From DATKUK01 sp035530655 (GTDB lineage Bacteria; Planctomycetota; Phycisphaerae; UBA1845; DATKUK01): a DNA stretch of 64,000 nt. This document shows, in pieces, positions 25,424 through 35,300 of this stretch (its first letter is position 1; each line of letters starts with the position of its first letter). The stretch lies in the NCBI GenBank assembly GCA_035530655.1, contig DATKUK010000102.1:124001-188000 (forward strand). Reading direction: 5' to 3'. A program made the translations under genes and the position numbers. The notes under the pieces are model-generated. The model was not told the DNA's origin. It saw only the letters and a program-made list of their open reading frames with translations, and did no database searches.

Positions 25424-26200
25424 TCAATTCTCTTCCGGCTTCCTGCACTGAACCGTTATTGCGCCAGCCTCCTTGCTCGGAGGATCGTCGGTCAGCCAGT
25501 GTGTCGCTCTTATGTCTCTGAATCCTGCCGATGTGGCATACCGTACGGCCTCATCAACAGTGAAGAAACAACCCCATCTCTCATTTGCTTCCGTTTCGAC
25601 CAGGCGCCCGCGAACAAACTTCTCCACCACAAACAACCTTTCCCACACATGGGTGGTGGCATCGTACTTATTCCTGTTTCGCCATGCGATGACCACATCA
25701 TCAGGCCCCGTCACCCAGTCACCGGCCCATCTGCCATCATTCTGATTCGTATTGTCTTCGGCGGGCACAGGCGCGAATTCATAGACAAATAAACCGCCCG
25801 GCTTCAAATGCGCCATCACTCGTTCAAATGTTGAATGTATATCCTGATCGCGGGTGAAAAGGCCGAGTCCGCCTGAATCCAGAAAGATCAGGCCAAAGTC
25901 CCGAGGAAGATCGAATTCCAGCATCGATTGCTGGTGCAGTTCCGCCTTCAGGCCATTTGCCTCGCATGCGGCGAGACATTTTGCCATCATGTCCTCAGAT
26001 GTATCGATTCCGACGATGTGAAAGCCTCGCTCAAGAAGGGGAACAAGAACCCTGCCCGTGCCGCTCCCAAGCTCCAGTATGGGCTCGCTTGATGCTTCTA
26101 TGCATTTCACCCAGAACTCGATCTCTTCGCTGTGATCCTTGCTGCCGGAGACCAGTTCATACCATTCGGCATGCAACTTCCGATACTCTTTATGGTCCAT
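25424..26200 (-). CDS. Class I SAM-dependent methyltransferase
   Basis: 258 residues from ATG 26200 (GGGAG six bases upstream). Motif I is 'ILELGSGTGRVLVPLLERG', followed by 'IVGIDTSEDMM' (motif II acidic residue) and 'LIFLDSGGLGLF' in the motif IV position, then 'LKPGGLFVYEF'. It looks like a small-molecule methyltransferase of the UbiE-like fold. The substrate is unknown. The start lies 16 bases after an ACGTTATGG element, which fits a cassette-type arrangement. Confidence 0.88.
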   Translation of the reverse strand: MDHKEYRKLHAEWYELVSGSKDHSEEIEFWVKCIEASSEPILELGSGTGRVLVPLLERGFHIVGIDTSEDMMAKCLAACEANGLKAELHQQSMLEFDLPRDFGLIFLDSGGLGLFTRDQDIHSTFERVMAHLKPGGLFVYEFAPVPAEDNTNQNDGRWAGDWVTGPDDVVIAWRNRNKYDATTHVWERLFVVEKFVRGRLVETEANERWGCFFTVDEAVRYATSAGFRDIRATHWLTDDPPSKEAGAITVQCRKPEEN

Positions 26201-26316
26201 GATCAACTCCCATAACGTCCTGCGTGAGCGGCGCGGTTAGCGACCTTGCATGCATGCCGTGATTAGCATTCGTGGGCCCGGCCGCACTTCTCACCTTCGC
26301 GGTTCGGCTCCACCCT

Positions 26317-27315
26317 TTACGTTGCCCATCGTGAGAAGTCCACGTCGACAAACGGGACATCGTTCTCGAAACTGCTCTTCATCCAGGCGAATGTCCTGTC
26401 ATGGCGGCCGACGCTTCCGAAGTCCTCCGTCGCACAAGGGGAAGTGGCGAGCATGGAGAGCTCTCTCGCTTTCAGGAAGAGAGGCAAGGACGCTGCCCAT
26501 CTTCGGTCCAACACGTGTTCCTGCCGGTAGCCTTCCATGAACGCATCGAGGAACTCTGCGGCACGCAGGGCCGAGTCGCGCGGCTGGCTGTCCGGGGTCT
26601 TCCATACCCAGAAGAAAAGCGCCGAGCCGATCTCTGACGCCAGCCCTGAGTAGTGGGCACATTCAAAGTCGATAACCACGGGACCGTCCGCCGACACGAG
26701 AACGTTGCCGCCGTGCAGGTCGTTATGTACGGGACCGTGGTCGACGGCAGGTAATTCCTCCAACGCCGCGCGCAGCTCGATGCACCTGGCGATCACGCGA
26801 GGCATCGACGGGTGTATGACGTCCGCCGGCGACTTGAACCAGGGCATGTCCGACCACATGCTCAGTTTGGCGCCGGCCGCGGCAGGCGAGTAGCCGAGGG
26901 AAACGCGATGCATCTTGCCGGCCAGCCGCCCGACAGGGCCAATGACCTCGCGGCTGTTGGGACACTCCTGCCACAGCCGACCCTCGATCCTTTCAAGGCA
27001 ATAGGCGCTGACGTGCCATCCGTCCACGACCTGCGACTCGATCAGATTACCGTCGAGCGATCGGCATGGTTGCGGAACCGCGACGCCGCCGGCGTGGAGA
27101 TGCGCCATCCAGTCAATCTCGCCGAGCAACAGCGGGTGGCGACTCTCGGCGGACGGAAGCACCTTGAATATGACCTCACCCGTCGGCGCCGGAGACCTGT
27201 AGACAAAGTTCCGGTGATCTTGTATCAGCGTAAGCGAGTTCATGGCCAAACCGAAACGTTCAGCCAGTTCTGGCAACGCACCGGTCAGAAGAATCTGTCT
27301 CGATCTATCGTCCAT
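26317..27315 (-). CDS. APH/choline kinase-like phosphotransferase
   Basis: 332 residues from ATG 27315; a TTG 39 bases earlier is possible. The kinase catalytic loop 'VHNDLHGGNVLV' and metal-binding 'VVIDFECAHYSG' are intact, as is the N-lobe Lys region 'EVIFKVLPSAE'. It belongs to the aminoglycoside phosphotransferase/homoserine kinase II-like superfamily. Sequence alone does not show whether an antibiotic or a metabolite is the substrate. It is the first gene (in transcription order) of the accessory run on this strand within the window. Confidence 0.85.
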   Translation of the reverse strand: MDDRSRQILLTGALPELAERFGLAMNSLTLIQDHRNFVYRSPAPTGEVIFKVLPSAESRHPLLLGEIDWMAHLHAGGVAVPQPCRSLDGNLIESQVVDGWHVSAYCLERIEGRLWQECPNSREVIGPVGRLAGKMHRVSLGYSPAAAGAKLSMWSDMPWFKSPADVIHPSMPRVIARCIELRAALEELPAVDHGPVHNDLHGGNVLVSADGPVVIDFECAHYSGLASEIGSALFFWVWKTPDSQPRDSALRAAEFLDAFMEGYRQEHVLDRRWAASLPLFLKARELSMLATSPCATEDFGSVGRHDRTFAWMKSSFENDVPFVDVDFSRWAT

Positions 27316-27777
27316 GGGGCGCAGCAATCTGGTGCTTTCCCATGCTTCTGTCAAGAACCGCGAACATCGGCCAGTGGAAGCTCAGGAAACCGCTCCACTG
27401 GGTTGCCGATGCTGTCTCTCCTGGCCCGCGATCGAAGACCCCCTTGAGAAACGACGCGAGCCTCGCGCCTGTTGCGCAAACGAGTTAATCCTGCAATTGT
27501 GCGGGGCCAACCTCGCCGCAGAGGTCGGACGCTTCGGCAAATGCTTCCAGGTTGACGGCGGACAGCAACAGGATGCCGACAATTGACTTCCGGGTCAGAA
27601 ACCAATGGACCACCTCGTGGACCGGGGTGAAGGCCAGAACCTACGGATCCGGACCGCCAAGCACGCGGACAAACGCTTGCCGAACCGCTAGCCTGCCGGA
27701 CAATAGAACGATGATAGCTCGCGACGGTCGCGGGTAGGAGTTGTCTGGGAAACCCCGGCTAAAGGATAAGCAGGACT
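27316..27777. other. Gap before alpha-galactosidase
   Basis: About 460 bases with no intact gene. On the minus strand a stretch near 27490-27640 reads 'VVHWFLTRKSIVGILLLSAV', perhaps a decayed signal-peptide-bearing gene. The last bases before 27778 carry AAAGGA as a weak ribosome site. Confidence 0.4.
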
Positions 27778-29853
27778 ATGACGGATAGCACACCAATGGT
27801 TCTGGCTGCGACGCCGGGCGAGGCGACGCAGTTCTGTCACCGTGATGGCAAGTTCTGGATCGCGCGCCTGTGCGGAATGATTACAGGGAAACAGGGCGAA
27901 GATGCCGGCCCGGCGCGCACGCAGGGCGTGGCTCTGGTCAATGCCGATGGCCGGCGTTGCGAGGGCAGCGATCTGGTGCTGGAAGGCGTGGAGGAATCGG
28001 ACGGCACTGTGGTGTGCCGCTGGCGAGTCGGGGATACGCCTCTACGCCTTGCTGTGCGTTGGCAAGAGTGCCCAGACACCGGGGTCGTCAGCCGACGCGA
28101 CACGCTGACGAATACGGGCGCCGCAGAGGTGGCTGTGACACGCTGCTTGGCGCGGGTGAGCTTTCCTCCCGGCCGCTACGAGTGCTACACCCAGGCGAGT
28201 CGCTGGGCCAAAGAGAACCAGGGCGCCTGGCAGCCGCTGCACGCCGGCATTGCCCTGCGACATGCATGGGGTCGTACGACCGAGGAGAGCACGCCTTACC
28301 TGGCCATGCGCGCCATCGGCGCGCACCAGGGCGTGGTGTTCCATGTTCTGCCTTGCGGCAACTGGACGATCCGGGTGAGCCCAGTCACGGCGGGGGGTGA
28401 ACTGCCGTATGCCGTGGTGGAACTGGGTCTGGCCGACGAGAACCTGCATCGGGTGCTGCAACCCGGAGAGGCGCTCGATCTGCCGGAGACCCTTTTCCAG
28501 CCCCTGCCGCAGGGCGAGCCGCATCTCGCCGCGCCGGCACTGCATCGCTATCTTCTCGCGCACCATCTCAACGGCGCCAAGGCCCAGGCGCCGGTGGTGT
28601 ACAACACCTGGTTCGACCAGTTCGACACCCTGGACGTGCTCCGTTTACGTACGCAACTCGCAGTGGCGAAAGCGCTCGGGTGTGAGGTGTTTGTGATTGA
28701 TGCCGGTTGGTACGGCGCGGGCGGCCCGAACTGGTCGGCGCAGGTTGGCGACTGGCGGGAGAAGACCGAGGCCGCCTTCCGCGGGAAGATGCATGGCTTT
28801 GCCGAGGAGGTCCGCGCGGCCGGATTGGGCTTTGGCCTGTGGATGGAGCCGGAGCGATTCGGCCCTGACGCCCCGATCCGCAACGAGCATCCCGAGTGGT
28901 TCGTTCCGGTGGGCGACATGGCGCGGATAGACCTTACCCAGCCGAAGGCCTACGCCTATCTGCGTAGCGAGATCGGGCGGCTGGTGGAAAACTATGGGCT
29001 TGCGTGGATGAAGATTGACTTCAACTTCAGTCTCGACGCCGACGCCTCGGGCACCGAACTTGCAGACTACACGGCAACGTGGTACCGCCTGCTCGACGAG
29101 ATACGCGAGGCCTACCCCCAGACGTTCTTCGAAGGCTGCTCGAGCGGCGCCATGCGCGGTGACCTGGCCATGCTCTGCCATGTGGACGGCCACTTCCTCA
29201 GCGATACGGTCAACCCAACAGACATGCTGCGGATTTCACAGGGCGCCTGGCTGCGCCTGCCGCCCGGCAGGCTCGCGCGCTGGACCGTGTTACGTTCGGC
29301 GGGCAAGGACCTGCTGCCACAACGGAAGGGGGTTGCCGCGCCGGAGGCGATCTTGAGCCCCGGCTGGACAGGCTGGGAGTTGGCGGAAGTGGTTGACCTG
29401 GATTTTGCCCTGTTGGCCGCCATGCCCGGCATGATGGGCTTAAGCGGCGATCTGGCTGGTCTCGGGGAGGCGTCGCGAACGCGGATCGCCGAAGGCATCG
29501 CCTTCTTCAAACATTGGCGGCGCTTCATCGCGGGTGCTGTTGCCCACTTGCTGACCCCGCCGGAACCGCTCACATCTCGCGAAGGGTGGATCGGCGTGCA
29601 ACTGCAAACTCCCGGCGACGACACCAGCTTGGTGTTTCTCTATCGCCTGGGCAGCGCCGGCGCACCGCCGCAGCTGCGGCTGTATGCACTTCAGCCGGAG
29701 GCCACATATGCCGTCACGCGCGGTTTTGACGCCCGAGCGACAGGCGCGCCGTTGCGGGGGCAGGCGTTGATGACTGAGGGCCTTCCTGTCGCTGGCTTGA
29801 TCGGCGGCCTTGGGTGTCCAGCAGAGATCTTCGTGGTGCGCAGGACTGTTTGA
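27778..29853 (+). CDS. Alpha-galactosidase, glycoside hydrolase family 36
   Basis: 691 residues without a signal peptide, so probably cytoplasmic. An N-terminal beta-supersandwich (about 1-270) precedes a TIM barrel with 'VFVIDAGWYG', 'GLGFGLWMEPER' and the nucleophile motif 'WMKIDFNFSLD' (Asp of K-x-D). The acid/base Asp lies in 'HFLSDTVNPTDMLRIS'. A short beta domain ends the protein. It retains all family residues I can check. It would cleave alpha-1,6-galactosides. It stands alone, with the accessory array upstream on the other strand. Confidence 0.93.
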   Translation: MTDSTPMVLAATPGEATQFCHRDGKFWIARLCGMITGKQGEDAGPARTQGVALVNADGRRCEGSDLVLEGVEESDGTVVCRWRVGDTPLRLAVRWQECPDTGVVSRRDTLTNTGAAEVAVTRCLARVSFPPGRYECYTQASRWAKENQGAWQPLHAGIALRHAWGRTTEESTPYLAMRAIGAHQGVVFHVLPCGNWTIRVSPVTAGGELPYAVVELGLADENLHRVLQPGEALDLPETLFQPLPQGEPHLAAPALHRYLLAHHLNGAKAQAPVVYNTWFDQFDTLDVLRLRTQLAVAKALGCEVFVIDAGWYGAGGPNWSAQVGDWREKTEAAFRGKMHGFAEEVRAAGLGFGLWMEPERFGPDAPIRNEHPEWFVPVGDMARIDLTQPKAYAYLRSEIGRLVENYGLAWMKIDFNFSLDADASGTELADYTATWYRLLDEIREAYPQTFFEGCSSGAMRGDLAMLCHVDGHFLSDTVNPTDMLRISQGAWLRLPPGRLARWTVLRSAGKDLLPQRKGVAAPEAILSPGWTGWELAEVVDLDFALLAAMPGMMGLSGDLAGLGEASRTRIAEGIAFFKHWRRFIAGAVAHLLTPPEPLTSREGWIGVQLQTPGDDTSLVFLYRLGSAGAPPQLRLYALQPEATYAVTRGFDARATGAPLRGQALMTEGLPVAGLIGGLGCPAEIFVVRRTV

Positions 29854-29965
29854 AGAGACGGAGATGGCCATCTTCGGCCCGGCAATACGGACTGACGCTG
29901 GCCGTTCGTCCGCCAGTGCTGCAACGGCGCGCGCAATCACCGAGCAATGGGTCAGCGAAACCCAC

Positions 29966-30553
29966 CTAATTCCGTGATGTGTCCACCGATCGCCCGTAGA
30001 GCCAGAACGCCGCGGCGACCATCGCGGCCGACAACACCAGCAGGACCGCCCGTGTGTTTGGCTCGGCGAAGACTCGCTTCCACGCTACCTGAGGAAGCCA
30101 ATCCAGCGCCGCACGCCACCATGGTGTGATGGATGTACCGGACTTCGACAGGGCAGCCCCCGTCAAGCCCCCCGTGCCGACCGAGGTCTCGGGAACGACT
30201 GTCACGCGACGCTCACCGGGCCGGCGATAGTTGAGCACCGTTTTTGCCAGCTGCTCGTTTACCGCTGGATCGCTGCGAATGGCCGCGATCGCCTGCTGTG
30301 TCTGAGCAAGCTCCCCGTCGAGCCTCGCGTACTCCGCTCGCATCAGCTCTTCCTGCTCGAGCAGGCGCTCGTGCTGCTGCGCGATGGGCACAAGAATGCA
30401 CGCGGCAAACGTCGCCCCAGCCATCAGCAGCAACACCCAGAACATCAGCACGTCGCCCACCGGCTGCGGCCTTGCGCGCTCCGCCGGCGCGCGCGATGGG
30501 ATCGCACGACGAAGTCCCGCGGTCACACTGCCCATGTGCCGTTTGCCGGTCAC
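29966..30553 (-). CDS. DivIC/FtsB-like septum formation protein
   Basis: 195 residues. After a basic N-terminus, a TM at about 35-57 (VLMFWVLLLMAGATFAACILV) leads straight into a coiled coil ('HERLLEQEELMRAEYARLDGELAQTQQAIAAI') and then 'LNYRRPGERRV', the order seen in FtsB/DivIC proteins, which bridge the division proteins FtsL and FtsQ. Unusually it has a second TM near the C-terminus ('AVLLVLSAAMVAAAFWLYG'). The GTG start overlaps the eno stop (TAGTG); ATG 30535 is an alternative. An eno-divIC order is common. Confidence 0.78.
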   Translation of the reverse strand: MTGKRHMGSVTAGLRRAIPSRAPAERARPQPVGDVLMFWVLLLMAGATFAACILVPIAQQHERLLEQEELMRAEYARLDGELAQTQQAIAAIRSDPAVNEQLAKTVLNYRRPGERRVTVVPETSVGTGGLTGAALSKSGTSITPWWRAALDWLPQVAWKRVFAEPNTRAVLLVLSAAMVAAAFWLYGRSVDTSRN

Positions 30554-31842
30554 TACTTGTTCCAGTACCGCCCGCCGTAGACGGCGTCCTCGCCAAGCTC
30601 TTCCTCAATCCGCAGCAGGCGGTTGTACTTGGCGATGCGGTCGGTGCGGCAGGCGCTGCCGGTCTTGATCTGGCCCGCATTGGCCGCCACGGCGACGTCG
30701 GCAATCGTGGTATCCTCGGTCTCGCCGCTGCGATGCGAGATGACAGCCGTCCACCCGTTGCGCATCGCCAGGTCGACGGCGGCGAACGTCTCGGTCAATG
30801 TACCGATCTGGTTGAGCTTGATCAGAATGCTGTTGGCCGCCCGCAGCTTGAGCCCACGAGCCAGCCGCTCGGTATTGGTCACAAACAGATCGTCGCCCAC
30901 CAACTGCACCTGCTGGCCCAGCTTGGCGGTCAGCTTGACCCACCCGTCCCAGTCGTCCTCCGCCAATCCGTCCTCAATCGAACGGATCGGATACTTGTCG
31001 CACCAGCCCGCCCAGTGGGCCACCATGTCGTCACTACTGACCAGTTTGTCCGGATCGCTCTTGAAGAAGCGGTACTTGCCCGCTTTGCCGTCGAACATCT
31101 CGCTGGTAGCCGGGTCGAGGGCCACGAAGATCTGCTCGCCGAGCTTGTAGTCGGCCTTGGTCACCGCCTGCTCGATAACCTCCAGGGCCTCCTGATTGCT
31201 CGACAGGTTCGGCGCGAAGCCTCCCTCGTCGCCCACGTTGGTGTTGTAGCCCTTGTCGGAGAGCACCTTCTTGAGCGAATGGAAACACTCCGTCGCCCAG
31301 CGCAGCGCCTCACGGAACGAGCTTGCTCCCCACGGCTGGATCATGAACTCCTGGAAGTCGACGTTGTTGTCCGCGTGCTTCCCGCCGTTGAGAATGTTCA
31401 GCATGGGCACCGGCAGCACGTGGGCCTTGGCCCCGCCCAGGTAGCGGTAAAGCGGGAGCCCGCACGAATTGGCCGCCGCCTTCGCCGCTGCCAGCGAAAC
31501 CGACAGTATGGCATTGGCGCCCAACTTACCCTTGTTGGCCGTCCCATCCGCCTCGATCATCGTGCGGTCGATCATCTCCTGGTCGGCTGCATCGAGTCCT
31601 AGGACGGTTTCGGCGATCACAGTGTTGACGTTCTTAACAGCATTGAGCACGCCCTTGCCGCCATAGCGGGCCTTGTCGCCGTCTCTCAGCTCGACGGCCT
31701 CGTGTTCGCCGGTGGATGCCCCGCTGGGGACGATGGCCTCGCCCATGGCGCCGTCTTCCAGCAGGACCGTTGCCTCGACGGTAGGATTGCCCCGCGAGTC
31801 AAGAACCTCGCGTCCGTAGACCTCTATGATTGTACTGCTCAT
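30553..31842 (-). CDS. eno: Enolase
   Basis: 429 residues, the usual length. The N-terminus has 'ILD'-type 'EVLDSRGNPTVEATVLL' and 'PSGASTGEHEAVELRDGD'. The catalytic and Mg-binding segments are present: 'VDFQEFMIQPWGA', 'GDEGGFAPNL', 'SIEDGLAEDDWDGW', 'ILIKLNQIGTLTET' (catalytic Lys), 'SHRSGETEDTTIADVAVA'. It converts 2-phosphoglycerate to PEP in glycolysis. It has its own promoter and a leader hairpin, and the divIC-like gene follows in overlap. Confidence 0.97.
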   Translation of the reverse strand: MSSTIIEVYGREVLDSRGNPTVEATVLLEDGAMGEAIVPSGASTGEHEAVELRDGDKARYGGKGVLNAVKNVNTVIAETVLGLDAADQEMIDRTMIEADGTANKGKLGANAILSVSLAAAKAAANSCGLPLYRYLGGAKAHVLPVPMLNILNGGKHADNNVDFQEFMIQPWGASSFREALRWATECFHSLKKVLSDKGYNTNVGDEGGFAPNLSSNQEALEVIEQAVTKADYKLGEQIFVALDPATSEMFDGKAGKYRFFKSDPDKLVSSDDMVAHWAGWCDKYPIRSIEDGLAEDDWDGWVKLTAKLGQQVQLVGDDLFVTNTERLARGLKLRAANSILIKLNQIGTLTETFAAVDLAMRNGWTAVISHRSGETEDTTIADVAVAANAGQIKTGSACRTDRIAKYNRLLRIEEELGEDAVYGGRYWNK

Positions 31843-31859
31843 CGTGTCACCTCACCGCC

Positions 31860-31889
31860 GATGGGCCCTGTGGCAGTTATCGGCCCATC
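31860..31889 (-). promoter_or_regulatory. Leader hairpin of eno
   Basis: GATGGGCC and GGCCCATC form a perfect 8-bp stem around a 14-base loop in the eno 5' leader, just upstream of its ribosome site. It could slow or protect the transcript; no known riboswitch is recognised. Confidence 0.4.
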
Positions 31890-31950
31890 GACTCAAATGC
31901 CTCAAATGTCTGACAGCCAAGGGTTTGTCACGCAATACGCAAGATTCGCC

Positions 31951-31978
31951 ACTATAAGGCGGGGGTTGGCGGCGTCAA
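31951..31978 (-). promoter_or_regulatory. Sigma-70-like promoter for eno
   Basis: On the minus strand TTGACG and TATAGT are separated by 16 bp, about 110 bases before the eno start codon. Confidence 0.55.
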
Positions 31979-32322
31979 GAAGACGCGCTGCCGCCGGGCC
32001 AGGTGCCACGTGCTGAGGCGGCGCGGCGGTGTCTGATAATGTCGGCCAGCGGAGGTCGTAGCGCCCAACCCCTCGGCTACGAAGGGACTTAGGCGCTTTC
32101 GGCTCTTGGTCGCCAGTGGAGCGGCGGCTACAATTCGAGTAAAGAGGGGTACCGTTGCGGCAGCGACGGGATGTGCCCGGGGTGGTGTTGCGCGTGCATT
32201 GGCTGGCTGGTGGTCTGACGCCAGCCCGAGCATGTGCGTCGCCGGGAGGCCCTGGAGGGGCAACGTGGTAATGTCCGACAAGTCCAATACCTTTAGGGAA
32301 TTGGCGGAGCAAGGGCATAAAC
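31979..32322. other. Leader region of the giant extracellular protein
   Basis: No gene is seen between the eno promoter and the ATG at 32323. A plus-strand promoter at 32106-32134 implies a leader of roughly 180 bases. Confidence 0.5.
32106..32134 (+). promoter_or_regulatory. Sigma-70-like promoter for giant protein
   Basis: TTGGTC and TACAAT are separated by 17 bp and face the 32323 start codon. Confidence 0.45.
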
Positions 32323-35300
32323 ATGATTCGTAGTTTCATCGCAGGTGGCATGAGGTGGCGACTCGTTTTAACCGGCTTACTGGCATTGCCCGCCCTGACA
32401 TGCGTGCAGCCACCCGAGCGCCTCACACCGGAAACAGAGCCCTTCGATCTGAGGATTTCGGTGTCGCGGCCGGCCGAGGACGTTGTTTTCAGCGATGCCG
32501 AACCGGTCGAGATTCGCTGGTCGGACCTGGGCCCCTACGATCTGGACGGCGATGGCCGCCTGAACGACCCGCCCGATGGCTCGACAGTGATGATCCAGCT
32601 CGATCCAGACCCCAACGATCCTGACAGTGGCAATGAAATCGACGTGCTCGGCCCGTTCGATGCCGTGCCCGACGACGACCTGTACGAATTCGACGGGCTG
32701 GATGCCGACGGCGAGATCGTAGAGGCCGGCGTCTACTACGTGTTGGCGACCATGGATACGGGCGACGAGACCTTAACAGACGCGTCGCTGGGCACGATCC
32801 GGGTGCCTCTGGCGTTCAGTGAGCCGGAGACCGACGTCGAGCTGAATATAGTGGACGACTCGACCACCATCGCCTGGACGGCCGACGACGGAGGCATTGC
32901 CGGCGGCACGGTCGACTTCGGGCTCGATCCGGACCCGGTCGATCACACCGACGAAGGCGAGGGCGAGGATGAAGATGAGAAGTACTTCCTCAAGGGCCAG
33001 CCGCTGACCGACGGCGATTTTACACTCAGCGGTGCGGTGATCGGCAGCGCGGGCATTGCAGATGGCACGTACTACCTGTTCGCCCGGATCGAACAGCCCG
33101 GATTCGACACGATGTACATCACCTCGCCGGTCCAGATCACGATCGGGGCGTTTGGCCCGCCCACGCTGGAATTCGTGGACCTGGACAATGATGTCGAGAA
33201 GATTGTGGGCGATATCGTCATTATTAAGTGGGAAGACGACGACGCTGACGACAACGCCAAGATCGATCTGTTCGTCGTTGATGACGTGACCGGGGACGAA
33301 GTGCAACTGCTTAACGATCGGCTTGAGGACGCCGACGGCTCTCAAGACAGGTACAACTGGAACACCACCGGGATGCGGCCGGCAGCGTATCGTGTGAAGG
33401 CGACCATCTCGGATGACACCTCCACGGTCGAGGTCGTGGCGGACGGGAAGATCATCCTGCGGTCGTGCACGGACTGCCCGCTCATCACCATCACGTCGCC
33501 GGCGGCGGACGTGGATGGCATGGTGATGAACAGAATTCGGATCCGTTGGCAGGACGACACCCCCGTGGCCGGTGCGAAGGTTGCGCTGTACTACGATGAT
33601 GATCCGAACCCCATGGAAGCGGCTGAAACGGGCGATCCCGAGGTGCGCATCACCCCGGTAGACGGGCTGCCGGGCAATCTGGACGGAACCGATGCCGACA
33701 GCTTCGAATGGGTGCTGCGGCCGGACGATCTGGCCCAACCGGCCGTGCCGGGGGGGACCTATTGGATTTTCGGGTATATCGGTAAGGCGCAGGTACCTGT
33801 ACCTCCAAGCATCAGCACTCACGGCTACTCCGTGGCGGCGGGTAAGGTGACGGTAGATGATTCCCCGCCGGAGTTGGAGTTCATTGGGCTGGCCGGCGAC
33901 GTCGACGCGATTGTCGGTGACACGATCATCATCGAATGGGAGGACCGGGATCCCGACGACAACGCCAAGATCGATCTGTTCGTCGTTGATGGCGTGACCG
34001 GGGTCGAAGAGCAACTGCTCAACGACCGGCTAGAGGACGCCGACGGGCTACAGGACGAGTTCGATTGGGATACCACGGGCATGCGGCCTGCCGTGTACCG
34101 TGTGAAGGCGATCATCTCGGATGACACCTCTACGGTTGAGGTCGTGGCCAACGGGAAGATCATCCTGCGGTCGTGTGCGGACTGCCCGCTCATCACCATC
34201 ACGTCTCCATCTGGGGATATAGACGCGACCGCGGTAGATAAGATCGAGATTACCTGGCAGGACGACACCCCCGCAGCTGGTGCGAAGGTCGCACTGTACT
34301 ACGATGATGATCCGAACCCCATGGAAGCGGCCGATCCCAACGAGACGCGTATTACTTTGGCGAGCGGGCTGCCGGGCAACCCGGACGGAACCGATTACGA
34401 TGACTTCGAGTGGGACTTGCGGCCGGAGGACCTGACCGAACCGGCGGTGCCGGCGGGTGAGTATTGGATCTTCGGCTACATCGGCAAGAGCGATGTGCCC
34501 GAGCCGCCGAGCACCGATATCGATGGTTACTCCGTCGCGGCGGGCAAGGTGACAGTGGGCAACACGCCGCCACAACTGGAGTTCACCACGCCAGGAGACA
34601 CGGACGAAACGCTCATCATCGATGATCCCAACGACCCAAACAGCACGGATCTGACGATCAAGTGGAACTCGCGCGATGCCGACGACCCGATTACGATCGA
34701 GTTGTTCATCGACCTCGACGGCAACCACGACAACGGCAACGAGCGGCCAATCAACACAGCCACGATCAATGCTGACGTCGGTCCGGAAAGCGACGAGGAA
34801 GAGTGGAACAATCCCTCGGATGGTGTTGTGGATGCTTCGGGCGCAGCCGTGCCGCCAGGTGAATACACGCTCTTCGCGCTGGTCGACGATGGCATCAATG
34901 ACCCAGTCGTTGTCGAAGCGGAAGGGAAGATTATCATCCAATCGGGTCCCGGCAGCCAGCCGCAGATTACCATGGTCGAGCCGTTGGTGGACGTATCGCC
35001 CACGGTCGGCAGCCCGATCCTCCTTTCGTGGCAGGATGACAACACCGTAGCCGGCACGAAGATCCAGCTACGCTACGATGACGATCCGATCCCCGATCAG
35101 GGCACGGAGACGGGGGACAACGAGGTCAACATCGACGCGCTTCGCGACGCCAATCCGGACGGCTCGGCGGATCAGTTCTCGTGGTCGTGGCATCCGGACC
35201 CGAGCGTTAATCCAGCCAACATCCTCCTGCCAGCCGTGCCGGAGGGCGAGTATTACGTCTTTGGGTACATCGGCGGCGCCGACCCGGTGAACAGTCCGTC

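Noticed and set aside
30244..31602. Plus-strand open frame of about 450 codons over eno
   Set aside because: The enolase on the opposite strand has all conserved motifs; the plus-strand product has none.
31902..32426. Minus-strand frames upstream of the giant protein gene
   Set aside because: They overlap the eno promoter and the signal peptide of the giant protein and show no recognisable domain.
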